DNA from: Deltaproteobacteria bacterium
GTDB lineage: Bacteria > Desulfobacterota > Dissulfuribacteria > Dissulfuribacterales > UBA3076
NCBI GenBank assembly: GCA_018399745.1
Contig: JAGYNZ010000004.1
Location: 1 to 64,000 of the forward strand
DNA length: 64,000 nucleotides
Reading direction: 5' to 3'
The notes beneath the pieces are model-generated. The model saw nothing but the letters and a program-made list of their open reading frames with translations. It had not been told where the DNA came from and did no database searches. Positions 51,232-59,484 of this stretch are shown piece by piece. Position numbers and translations under genes: made by a program. The number at the start of each line of letters is the position of its first letter. The stretch's first letter is position 1.

Positions 51232-52215
51232 ATGAGGACCCTGGAAGAGTTGGCTCAATACTATAAAAGCCAGCTAGAACCGGACCTTATAATGCTTGAC
51301 GAAAAACGTTTACGAATAAAAAAGAAATTTGTCCCCTTAATCGCCTTGAGTGCGGTTATTGTCATTTTTTCCTTTGTTTTTGTTGTATATTTTAATATGA
51401 ACTTGTCCGTTATGATTGTGCCGGCTGGCATTTGTGCATCATTAATTGGTGGATGGTATTTGAATTTTTACCGGGATTTTGCCGGTCGGTTTAAAGAGCA
51501 GGTGATAAAGAAAATTGTGGTTTTTATCGATGCAGGGCTTTCCTATGATAAAGACAAGTTTGTTTCTAAAGACCTGTTTCTGGAAAGCAGGATTTTTCAA
51601 GACCGTGCAGACCGTTATGGGGGGGATGATTTTGTTTCCGGAAGGATTGGGAAAACAGACATTCAATTTTCCGAGATCAATGTGAAACGCGTCGAAAAAA
51701 CCACCATGCGCACCAATTTTGGATTAAAAAGTCGCTTAAAAACAAATAGCTATCCGGTTTTTAATGGATTGTTTTTCGTGGGGGACTTTAATAAAGCGTT
51801 TGACAAAAAGACCATTGTTTTACCGGATACCGCAGAAAGAATGTTCGGCAGGCTGGGTCAAAAACTTCAGTCCATAAATGCGTTTCATGGTGAATTGATT
51901 AAACTTGAAGACCCTGAATTTGAAAAATTGTTTGTTGTATATGGAGAGGATCAGGTTGAATCCCGCTATATCCTTTCCACAAGCCTTATGAAACGTATTA
52001 TGGATTTTCGCAACAAGAACAAAAAGGATATCTTTTTATCCTTTGTCGCTTCAAAGGTATTCGTCGCCATTCCTTATGACAGGCCCCTTTTTGAACCCGG
52101 TATTTTTAAATCCATGTTGGATTTTTCGAAGATAAAAAAATATTTTGAAGATTTACAGGTCGCAATCGGCATTGTCGAAGATCTTAATTTGAACATGAGG
52201 ATTTGGACCAACTAG
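51232..52215 (+). CDS. DUF3137 membrane protein
   Basis: The 327-residue protein has two membrane helices near residues 33-55 and 60-78, and a large cytoplasmic domain with F-x-x-R-x-D-R-Y-G-G-D-D-F-V-S-G and T-D-I-Q-F-S-E-I-N segments followed by FNGLFFVGDFNKAF. The F-G-R-L-G-Q-K and SRYILSTSLMKRI pieces are typical of DUF3137. Function is unknown. It follows lemA by 24 bases in the usual LemA-DUF3137 operon, and a ribosome-site-like AGGAAAAGGAAG precedes its ATG. Confidence 0.88.
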   Translation: MRTLEELAQYYKSQLEPDLIMLDEKRLRIKKKFVPLIALSAVIVIFSFVFVVYFNMNLSVMIVPAGICASLIGGWYLNFYRDFAGRFKEQVIKKIVVFIDAGLSYDKDKFVSKDLFLESRIFQDRADRYGGDDFVSGRIGKTDIQFSEINVKRVEKTTMRTNFGLKSRLKTNSYPVFNGLFFVGDFNKAFDKKTIVLPDTAERMFGRLGQKLQSINAFHGELIKLEDPEFEKLFVVYGEDQVESRYILSTSLMKRIMDFRNKNKKDIFLSFVASKVFVAIPYDRPLFEPGIFKSMLDFSKIKKYFEDLQVAIGIVEDLNLNMRIWTN

Positions 52216-52236
52216 GAGGAAGAGTCCACGAGTGAT

Positions 52237-52959
52237 ATGAAAGACTTCAAAAACAAGAGCGATGCGAAGAGGAAAGAAGCCCTGCTAAACTACGGTAAAA
52301 AACTCGATGAAACCGTGGGTGCAAAATATCGTGTGGTCAAGGGGTGGTTTTTTAAGATATTTGGCGCCCTGCTGATGCTCATCGGTGTTTTCGTTCTGCT
52401 GGCAGGGGGGATTAATGCGGGTTTGGGAATTTTGGGCGTCGGTTTTTGGATCCTGGGTATGGGGTTGAATCTTTCAATGATGATTCAGCGTATTGTCATT
52501 GCCACGGGCTTAGTTATTCTTGGGTCTGCCTTTGTAAATTATGGTTTCGGTCAAATGGCAAAAGCCAAAGAAAGTGTAAACTGGCCTTCTGCTGCGGGGA
52601 AGATACTCAGTTCCGAACAAGAAAAGCGCACCAGTACCGAAGGCAACGGAAGTAGTAAAGAAACAAAGACATATTATGTAGCAGTAATCAGTTATGAATA
52701 TCAGGTGGACGGCAAAGCCTATACATCAAACAGAATTGGATTTGCCGGGCAAAGTGGCGTCCAGTCCAACGCCTTGGTGAACAAATATCCCAAAGGTAAA
52801 TCCGTCAGCGTGTTTTACTGTCCGAACAATCCAGAAGAAGCGGTCCTTGAAAAAGGGGGCAAAAAAGCGGACTATTTCTTTCCTGTTTTCGGCGGATTTA
52901 TTATCCTCTTTGGATTGTTTTTAGCTTATAAGGGAAACAAAGCAAATTCAGAAACATAA
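52237..52959 (+). CDS. DUF3592 membrane protein
   Basis: The 240-residue protein has three membrane helices, about 40-58, 66-100 and 215-233. Its extracytoplasmic loop (about 110-205) carries the DUF3592 pattern W-P-x-A-x-G-x-I-x-S, Y-x-V-x-I-S-Y-E-Y-Q-V-D-G-K-A-Y-T-S-N-R-I and V-x-V-x-Y-x-P-x-N-P-x-x-A-V-L-E. Function is unknown. The AGGAGG site lies 17 bases before the ATG, so the start is a little uncertain. It is the last gene of the LemA operon. Confidence 0.85.
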   Translation: MKDFKNKSDAKRKEALLNYGKKLDETVGAKYRVVKGWFFKIFGALLMLIGVFVLLAGGINAGLGILGVGFWILGMGLNLSMMIQRIVIATGLVILGSAFVNYGFGQMAKAKESVNWPSAAGKILSSEQEKRTSTEGNGSSKETKTYYVAVISYEYQVDGKAYTSNRIGFAGQSGVQSNALVNKYPKGKSVSVFYCPNNPEEAVLEKGGKKADYFFPVFGGFIILFGLFLAYKGNKANSET

Positions 52960-52991
52960 ATAATGAATGATAAAAAATCGCCTTCTCTGTT

Positions 52992-54575
52992 TTAGTGCCT
53001 CAAATCAATAGACTCGCCCACTTTAGGGACCATTACATCATGGCCTTTAGATTTCAAGGTGTCGGCAAAGGCCAGGGTCTGGTCCACGTCTCCGTGAACT
53101 AAGGCGATTTTTTTGATTTTCAAATTGGATTTTTCAATAAACCGCAGCATTTCATCCTTATCTCCATGGGCGCTGAAGCCATCGATTTTCGCCACCTGAG
53201 CCGCCAGGGGATATTCCTTGTTGAGCAATTTCATTATAGGGGGTTTTCCCTTCCTGCCTGATTTCTCATAGGCCTGCCCTTCTTCCAGGATGCGACGGCC
53301 CAATGTATGCTTAGCCATATATCCTACAATTAGAATGGTGTTTTTCGGATTATGCATCTTATATCGAAGATGGTGCAGGATGCGGCCGGCTTCACACATA
53401 CCGGCCGCTGAAATGACGATATGCGGCTTTTTCTCCCGCATAAGGGCCATTGACTCATCCACGGAGGAAGTAAAATTCAGCTCATTGAACATGAACGGAT
53501 TATCGCCGCCTATCAAAAAATCAGCATGGGTTTCAGGGTCGTACATTTCCGGATGTTCCCCAAACACCTCTGTAATCCGAGTAGCCAGAGGGCTGTCCAC
53601 ATAGACCGGGATGTGTGGCGTCTCATTTTTATTATAAAGATCGTGAATAACGTACAACAGTTCCTGAGTGCGGCCGAAAGCAAAGGCCGGGATCAGCAAG
53701 GCGCCGTTACGCTCTACGGTATTGTTGATTATCTGTTTGAGACGCGGTGCCATATCCTGTACCGGTTCATGCAGACGATTTCCATAGGTACTTTCCATGA
53801 TCAGCAGATCAATCTCCCTGTCATCTTCGGAAAAATTCAGAGTTGGGTCTTTTAGAATTGGTTTGTCAAACCGACCGATATCGCCTGAAAAACAGACTGT
53901 ATGCCTTTTCCCTTTAACACGGGTTCTGATAATGCTGATAGCCGAACCCAGAATATGGCCAGCGTCATAGAAGGTGCAGGTCGAATCCATTCCTACAGCT
54001 ACGGAGATCCCATACGGCACGCCTTCGAAAAAGGTCAGGGCGTGCTCTGCTTCCGAAATGGTATACAGGGGCGATATTGCTTCCAGATGATAATCAGCGG
54101 CCAGTTCATTAATAACATCAACATTTAACTGGTGTTTTCCCTTTTTCAACAGGGCCTTGATTTCTTTCATTCGGTTGGCCGAGCTTTTCGGCCGACCTCG
54201 GCCGCTTTTGATTTTAGATAAAATATTGCGTACTACCTTATAATTCAGATATGCGGCGTCGGATTCCTGAATATGGGCACTGTCCGGCAGCATGTAGCAG
54301 CAGGCGTCCTGAGTGGCCCGGGTGGTAATTATACGCCCGGCGAAACCGTCCCGGGTCAGAAGCGGAAGCCTGCCCGAATGATCTATGTGGGCGTGGGAAA
54401 GAATCAGGTTCGTAATGATCGCCGGGTCAAAGGGCATAATGCGATTTTTGCGATCCGCATCCTTCCGTCTGCCCTGATACATTCCACAGTCCAGCAGAAT
54501 ATTGTCCTTACCGGTCGCGATCATATGCATAGAACCGGTCACTTCTCTAACAGCGCCGTAAAAAGTTACACGCAT
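52992..54575 (-). CDS. Beta-CASP metallo-beta-lactamase RNase
   Basis: The 527-residue protein has the metallo-beta-lactamase motif SHAHIDHSGRLP (zinc ligands H-x-H-x-D-H), a long beta-CASP insert with motif-A-like D-x-x-x-x-E-S-T-Y-G-N-R, motif-C-like VISAAGMCEAGRILHHL and the C-terminal RNA-specificity motif AKIDGFSAHGDKDEM. These enzymes cut or degrade RNA, like RNase J or CPSF73 relatives. A KH domain is not seen. GAGGAG precedes its ATG. It is cytoplasmic, and the gene is separated from its neighbours. Confidence 0.92.
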   Translation of the reverse strand: MRVTFYGAVREVTGSMHMIATGKDNILLDCGMYQGRRKDADRKNRIMPFDPAIITNLILSHAHIDHSGRLPLLTRDGFAGRIITTRATQDACCYMLPDSAHIQESDAAYLNYKVVRNILSKIKSGRGRPKSSANRMKEIKALLKKGKHQLNVDVINELAADYHLEAISPLYTISEAEHALTFFEGVPYGISVAVGMDSTCTFYDAGHILGSAISIIRTRVKGKRHTVCFSGDIGRFDKPILKDPTLNFSEDDREIDLLIMESTYGNRLHEPVQDMAPRLKQIINNTVERNGALLIPAFAFGRTQELLYVIHDLYNKNETPHIPVYVDSPLATRITEVFGEHPEMYDPETHADFLIGGDNPFMFNELNFTSSVDESMALMREKKPHIVISAAGMCEAGRILHHLRYKMHNPKNTILIVGYMAKHTLGRRILEEGQAYEKSGRKGKPPIMKLLNKEYPLAAQVAKIDGFSAHGDKDEMLRFIEKSNLKIKKIALVHGDVDQTLAFADTLKSKGHDVMVPKVGESIDLRH

Positions 54576-54642
54576 GGCCGTTCTCCTCTTAACAAAATTT
54601 TACTTTTCAAAAATTCAGGGCACATCTTACTCCAACTTCCGA

Positions 54643-55545
54643 TCAAAAGGAGAGGGCTTTTCTGTTTTTCTGCACGATTGATGTAACCCATCCATCATGC
54701 TCTTCCGACCAGATAACCTCAAGGCAATAACTCCGGATTAATTTAGCAACCTCTCCTCTCCCCGTCGATTTAAAGCCGCTCATAACCACTACGCCGGGGG
54801 CGTTCAATAGCTTTACAATTCTGCCGAGCATTCTAAACATTACAGAGATTGTCAGATTGGCCAATGCCATGGTCCATTTGCCGGGCGGGAGGTCTTCCAA
54901 GGTACCTTGTGTTACGGAAACCGTGGCATCAAGGCCGTTTCGGCGTATATTCCCCTTGGCTACTCTTGTTGATTCCGGATCTATGTCCATGCATATCACG
55001 GATCGAGCCCCCATTTTACCCGCAATAATTCCCAGAATGCCGGTTCCTGTTCCCACGTCCAGCACTGATCTGCCCCGTACCAGGTTGTGCTCATGTAAAT
55101 ACTGAAGGGCATTGACGCTGCCCTGTGTGGAAGCATGACATCCGTCTCCAAAGGCCCATCCAGGACTCAGGAAAATGATATTTTTAGTGGATGCCTCATA
55201 CCTGTTTAATGTCCGGGTATGGGATGACAAAGGGTCGGGCGGAACCGCAATCCACGAACGGCCGATTCGCACCGGTTCTTTATCTCTCAAGAGATTATAG
55301 CGTTCCAGTGGCATAACCTCCCATTCCGTGGCGGCATGAATATCTCCTGGAAGTAATCGGCAAACACGGTTTTGGAGTTCTCTCAGGCAGAAATTCCATC
55401 GTGAAACAGGCTCACTTGTGCTAAAGGTAAGTATACCTGACGTACCTTTAAGGATTCGCCAGTGAGTGCCTAAGTACAGATTTGCTGGAATATTGACAGA
55501 ACAGTCCCTTGGTAAACGAATTTGAACGACTATGCCCTTGTTCAC
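54643..55545 (-). CDS. PrmA-like SAM-dependent methyltransferase
   Basis: The 300-residue protein has an N-terminal domain of PrmA type (about 1-130) and a Rossmann methyltransferase with motif I VLDVGTGTGILGIIAGKMGAR, the acidic D-I-D-P at the ribose site, and MALANLTISV in the motif IV position where PrmA has N-I-L. It may methylate ribosomal protein L11, but the sequence around the active motif differs (NLT), so another protein target is possible. It starts with GTG. The ribosome site is weak. Confidence 0.8.
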   Translation of the reverse strand: MNKGIVVQIRLPRDCSVNIPANLYLGTHWRILKGTSGILTFSTSEPVSRWNFCLRELQNRVCRLLPGDIHAATEWEVMPLERYNLLRDKEPVRIGRSWIAVPPDPLSSHTRTLNRYEASTKNIIFLSPGWAFGDGCHASTQGSVNALQYLHEHNLVRGRSVLDVGTGTGILGIIAGKMGARSVICMDIDPESTRVAKGNIRRNGLDATVSVTQGTLEDLPPGKWTMALANLTISVMFRMLGRIVKLLNAPGVVVMSGFKSTGRGEVAKLIRSYCLEVIWSEEHDGWVTSIVQKNRKALSF

Positions 55546-55915
55546 GGCCTATTATTATAAATGCCAGCGACGGAACCGGAAAATTCGCCTGCCGGGTCTC
55601 TGAACTCCGAATAATCAAGAATCAACAAATCACTTTGAACTGAAACAACGCCTTCAAGAAAGGCACACTGAATCATTTAGCACTGTCAGCCGTGGAAGGT
55701 CAAGGAAATTTCAAGATATCGTAAAGATTTATAAATTTTTATCTTACTGATAATATTGAAAAATATAAAAAGTACCCATCCTTATTACGCTGATTTTTGC
55801 CTGTTCGCAAATTGATGAGTTACAGATTTAAGTGCTGGATGCCGAAAATAGAGATTAGGAAAAAGCTGGAGTCTATTGATTATTACCTGGGCTTGTTCAG
55901 AAGAAGGAGGATGCC
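55546..55915. other. Intergenic promoter region, no gene seen
   Basis: AT-rich 370 bases between divergent genes. Both the methyltransferase and the WVPGH-repeat gene must have promoters here, but I cannot pick a clear pair. GAAGGAGG at about 55900 is the ribosome site of the next gene. No RNA gene or repeat is seen. Confidence 0.4.
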
Positions 55916-56251
55916 ATGTACAACCTAGCTAAAATTATGCTCATTGTCGCCTGCTTGAATTTTCTGCCGTTTCTTTTTTCCTCTTGTACCCATGCAAGGC
56001 CGCCAAAACCAGGACCAAATTTTGTCTGGGTACCTCCTCATACATTACCAAGTGGAATAACTATTCGTGGTCATTGGAAATATGAAGGACCGTCGCAATC
56101 TGGCAAGACATGGGTGCCGGGACACTATGCGCCTGACAGGACCTGGGTTCCAGGCCACTGGAAAAATCTGGCATCTCCAAAACCGCATGGAATATGGGTA
56201 CCAGGACATCACGGTCCTCGGGGAAGATGGATACCGGGGCACTGGAGATAA
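55916..56251 (+). CDS. Lipoprotein with tandem WVPGH repeats (YXWGXW-like)
   Basis: The 111-residue protein has a lipoprotein signal peptide (1-24) with lipobox F-S-S-C25. The mature part is built from repeats of about 15-19 residues: WVPGHYAPDRT, WVPGHWKNLAS, WVPGHHGPRG and WIPGHW. Such aromatic, P-G-H-rich repeats occur in YXWGXW-type envelope lipoproteins of unknown function. A strong GAAGGAGG precedes the ATG. It leads a row of three envelope genes (55916, 56346, 56824). Confidence 0.75.
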   Translation: MYNLAKIMLIVACLNFLPFLFSSCTHARPPKPGPNFVWVPPHTLPSGITIRGHWKYEGPSQSGKTWVPGHYAPDRTWVPGHWKNLASPKPHGIWVPGHHGPRGRWIPGHWR

Positions 56252-56345
56252 TCACAAGAAGATCGTTGCAGCAAGGGACGGCGAAGATTTGAATAAGTAC
56301 TGATTAAGTGATTTTGCTCGGCAAATTGCTCGACAGGAGACTAAA

Positions 56346-56813
56346 ATGATCCGTTTTTTCAAAAAAGTTATTTCATTATTAACGCTGACCGTTTTGCTTC
56401 CAGCTGGGATTGTTCTCTCTGCACAGGCCATTCAAACGCAGGAAAGCATAACTTGGGATGGGATTGAGGCGGATTTGACTGATGTCAGAATAAGCCAAAA
56501 CATTGTTACAATAAAAGTCAGGCTCAGGAACATCGGGTCTGAAGAACAGGGCGTAAAAATTCCTTACGATACATGTTTCATCATGGATGAAACAAACCAG
56601 AAAAAATATTATCCCCTTAAGGATTCCGATGGTCTTTATATTGCGGGCCCCATGGCTGACATTCAAAGAGGAGGGAGATTCTGGTTTGGAATTCAAGCAG
56701 GAAAGGCCAAGGGACTGTGGATAAAATTCCCCGACCCGGCTGACAGGCCTGAAACCATTACGATCTCTCTTGAAGGAATTTTTCCGTTTGAAGAAATTCT
56801 GTTAAAGAGGTAA
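56346..56813 (+). CDS. Exported beta-sandwich protein, unknown
   Basis: The 155-residue protein has a signal peptide (about 1-28, ending near AQAIQ) and a single beta-sandwich resembling DUF4352-type domains: VRLRNIGSEEQGVKIPYDT, YYPLKDSDGLYIAGP, G-K-A-K-G-L-W-I-K-F-P-D-P. Function is unknown; these domains often act as chaperone-like or binding modules in the envelope. It lies 94 bases after the WVPGH gene and 10 before the OmpA-like gene, so co-transcription is likely. Confidence 0.72.
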   Translation: MIRFFKKVISLLTLTVLLPAGIVLSAQAIQTQESITWDGIEADLTDVRISQNIVTIKVRLRNIGSEEQGVKIPYDTCFIMDETNQKKYYPLKDSDGLYIAGPMADIQRGGRFWFGIQAGKAKGLWIKFPDPADRPETITISLEGIFPFEEILLKR

Positions 56814-56823
56814 GGAATGTCTT

Positions 56824-57459
56824 GTGAATATTTGTAAATTTCTGATTTTGCTCGCATGGCTTTGTTTTTTCTTGCCTGTTCTCTGTACGGCCCAAGAGGA
56901 GGTGATTTTTGTTCCTCCTGAAGCTCACCAGAAGGCTCTTCAGGCCTTACAGGCTCTCGGGCCAGAAAGAGGATCGAAAAACATTGACTATTATAAAGTG
57001 AACATTATCGGTGTTGCCAAAGGAATAGAAACGCAGAATGCGACAATCGAGACGGCAATAAAGGATCTTGGAGCGAGGGAAACAGAGCTGGATATACAGA
57101 TCCAGCTCTCCGGGGATGTTCTGTTTGATTTTGACAAATGTGATATCCTCTCAGATGCCGAGGCCACGCTTAAAAAGATCGGGCTTATTATTACAGCTTA
57201 TAACAGCCCGCAAGTTATTATAGCGGGCCATACTGATTCAAAGGGTTCGAAGAGCTATAATCAGAGTCTTTCAGAAAAGAGATCTGAATCGGTTAAAAAA
57301 TGGCTTTTAGAAAACGTGGAAATCGGCGCGTGCATCATGAAGACAATCGGATACGGTGAAACCAGACCAATGGCACCAAATTGCAATTCCGATGGGTCAG
57401 ACAATCCAGAGGGGCGTAAGAAGAATAGAAGGGTTGAGATAGTAATAAAGAAAAAATAG
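56824..57459 (+). CDS. OmpA-family peptidoglycan-binding protein
   Basis: The 211-residue protein has a signal peptide (about 1-24), a short N-terminal region (25-85) and an OmpA-like domain (about 95-211) with VLFDFDKCDILSDAEATL, IIAGHTDSKGSKSYNQSLSE, KRSESVKKWL and G-E-T-R-P-M-A-P-N...N-R-R-V-E-I-V-I. The domain binds diaminopimelate in peptidoglycan. It starts with GTG, after AGGAATG. A soluble periplasmic protein is likely because no barrel precedes the domain. Confidence 0.88.
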   Translation: MNICKFLILLAWLCFFLPVLCTAQEEVIFVPPEAHQKALQALQALGPERGSKNIDYYKVNIIGVAKGIETQNATIETAIKDLGARETELDIQIQLSGDVLFDFDKCDILSDAEATLKKIGLIITAYNSPQVIIAGHTDSKGSKSYNQSLSEKRSESVKKWLLENVEIGACIMKTIGYGETRPMAPNCNSDGSDNPEGRKKNRRVEIVIKKK

Positions 57460-57540
57460 AAACGGAGATGATTACGCTAAAATAGTCCAATCTGCAAAAT
57501 TATTTTCAGGGTTTTTGCCGCATAAATAATCAATCCTGAT

Positions 57541-58296
57541 TTATATCAACATAATGGCCGTTGCATTCCTGCCGGTCACGCCTTCCCTCCTGTAAGAAAA
57601 ATAGTCTTTGGAGCATGCTGTACATATGCGGCTCGTCTCTATCTGCTCAGAAGGCAACCCGGCCGATCTGAGCTGCCAAAGTGTTATGGCCCAGAAATCG
57701 AAATGAGCCGGAGCTGTTTGAAAACCATGAAGAGTCCTTGGGAGTAAATTTTTCCAGTCCTTAAATTCCGCGCAACAAGGCCCTAGAGACGGGCTGATAG
57801 ATGCCCAAAGATTTTCGGGATGAGAGGAGTAAACCCTGACCATCTTTCTAACCGCCTTTATAAGGATGTTTGAGACACTTCCTTTCCAGCCGCAATGTAT
57901 ATTGGCAATTGCCCTGTTTTCCGGGTCATAGAGAACCACGGCCTGGCAATCGGCATGTTGTATTAACAGAGATATCCCCCGCATGTCAGTTAATAAGCCA
58001 TCGACACCGCCAAGGCCTGTCTGATGAACAGGTGAGTCTATCACTGCAAGGCGGCTACCGTGAACCTGCTGGATACTAACCATTTTCCTTGCATCGAGAA
58101 TTCTACTGACAATTTGCAGGTTTTCCTCTACGGCCTCACGATCATCGCCCACATTCAGTCCTACGTTGAGATCGTTATAGGGAGGAAGACTCACCCCGCC
58201 CCACCTGGTTAAACTTATACAGCGCAAATCGTCACGCATGCCATAAGGGAGGTCTTGCAACATAATCCGGTGTGAATTCATAGGTTCAGGGGCCAC
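57541..58296 (-). CDS. pgeF: PgeF/YfiH-family multicopper-type purine nucleoside phosphorylase
   Basis: The 251-residue protein has the family motifs LNVGLNVGDD, VSIQQVHGSRLAVID, the zinc site HADCQAVVLYDPENR and IANIHCGWKGS, and LGPCCAEF plus T-C/S at the C-terminus (ICTACSKDYFSYRREG). This family, once called laccase-like polyphenol oxidase, hydrolyses or phosphorolyses purine nucleosides and edits peptidoglycan precursors. Cytoplasmic. The apparent start is GTG 58296; ATG 58281 is possible. Confidence 0.9.
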   Translation of the reverse strand: MAPEPMNSHRIMLQDLPYGMRDDLRCISLTRWGGVSLPPYNDLNVGLNVGDDREAVEENLQIVSRILDARKMVSIQQVHGSRLAVIDSPVHQTGLGGVDGLLTDMRGISLLIQHADCQAVVLYDPENRAIANIHCGWKGSVSNILIKAVRKMVRVYSSHPENLWASISPSLGPCCAEFKDWKNLLPRTLHGFQTAPAHFDFWAITLWQLRSAGLPSEQIETSRICTACSKDYFSYRREGVTGRNATAIMLI

Positions 58297-58610
58297 AGCT
58301 CAGGATTACCTGTTTCCTTTATTCTGCAAGTTAATAAAATAAACGGTCATAATTCGAGGTTTCCTTATCAAATTTTTTTCACAAGAAATGTAGTTTAGAA
58401 TCAGTTCCGGGTAATAGTCAATAATAGTCATATTTTTACATTAAAAAATAGCTCTTGTATCATAATTTACTACCTGGTTTGCAAATTTTATCTGAAAACT
58501 GTCTTCATCATAGCATATTCAGCCATAAACGGATTTACTTCCTTAAATTTTTCTTGGCTTCCTATAATTTGACTATGCAAAGTTAAAGAGATATTGGTAT
58601 TTTATATATT
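58297..58610. other. Intergenic promoter region, no gene seen
   Basis: AT-rich 314 bases between divergent pgeF and cmk genes. The stretch 58370-58570 is especially AT-rich and probably holds the cmk promoter. No RNA gene, hairpin with T-run or repeat is obvious. Confidence 0.4.
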
Positions 58611-59258
58611 ATGGAGCGTTTGAATATTGTCACTATTGATGGACCGGCCGGAGCCGGTAAGAGCACTGTCAGTCGAGATCTGGCGAGGCGTCTGGGGTTT
58701 ACGTATCTCGACACGGGCGCAATGTATAGGGCAGTAGCCTGGGCTGCAAGGCGCAATGGAATAGATATCGAAGATAAAAAGGCCCTTTCGGAGCTATGTA
58801 ATGACCTGAGACTTGGTTTTAGCGGTGATCGAATTCTGGTGAACGGACAGGATATTTCGTCTTTTATCCGTACTCCGGAAATGGACAGGCTTTCATCTGC
58901 GGTCTCCAAAGTGGATGTAGTGAGGAAGTATTTGACAGAAATGCAAAGGGATCTGGGCAGAGAGGGTCATTTGGTGGCAGAGGGCAGGGATATGGGAACA
59001 GTGGTCTTTCCACAAGCTGCCCATAAATTTTTTCTTACGGCCTCTGCCGAAGAACGGGCCAAACGACGGAAGATGCAAATTGAATATCGTGGAGAAGAGA
59101 TTACATATGAAGAAATTCTGACCCAAATCGAGGCCAGGGATCTGGCAGATTCTACACGCTCTATTGCGCCTTTGCAGGCTGCGCCTGATTGTACTGTAAT
59201 TAACTCCTCTGATTTGACAGTGGAAGATGTGATCGCAAAAATAGTATCCGAAATATAG
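58611..59258 (+). CDS. cmk: Cytidylate kinase
   Basis: The 215-residue protein is a typical (d)CMP kinase: P-loop IDGPAGAGKSTVS (near 8-20), LGFTYLDTGAMYRA, V-N-G-Q-D-I-S-S-F-I-R-T, VAEGRDMGTVVFP and the lid RAKRR. It phosphorylates CMP and dCMP to the diphosphates for nucleic-acid synthesis, in the cytoplasm. The ATG is the first codon that fits the P-loop distance, and its ribosome site is weak. In many bacteria it precedes rpsA, which is not found here. Confidence 0.95.
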   Translation: MERLNIVTIDGPAGAGKSTVSRDLARRLGFTYLDTGAMYRAVAWAARRNGIDIEDKKALSELCNDLRLGFSGDRILVNGQDISSFIRTPEMDRLSSAVSKVDVVRKYLTEMQRDLGREGHLVAEGRDMGTVVFPQAAHKFFLTASAEERAKRRKMQIEYRGEEITYEEILTQIEARDLADSTRSIAPLQAAPDCTVINSSDLTVEDVIAKIVSEI

Positions 59259-59484
59259 TCAGCCTGCGAGTCTTTATGCTTGATCAATGCCGGCCGGTAA
59301 GGTCTGAGCTGCCACACTTGAGGTCAACAATTATGTGGCGTTCGGCTAGTGCTTTTCAACTCTAAAAAAATACTAAGCCCTAGACTCGAGCTGTCAACAT
59401 CCTTATTATGAGATTTATGCTGTACTTGCAGATTTTTTTAAGGAATATGACAGATTACTGCTTGTTTTTTCGGAAAATAGATAG

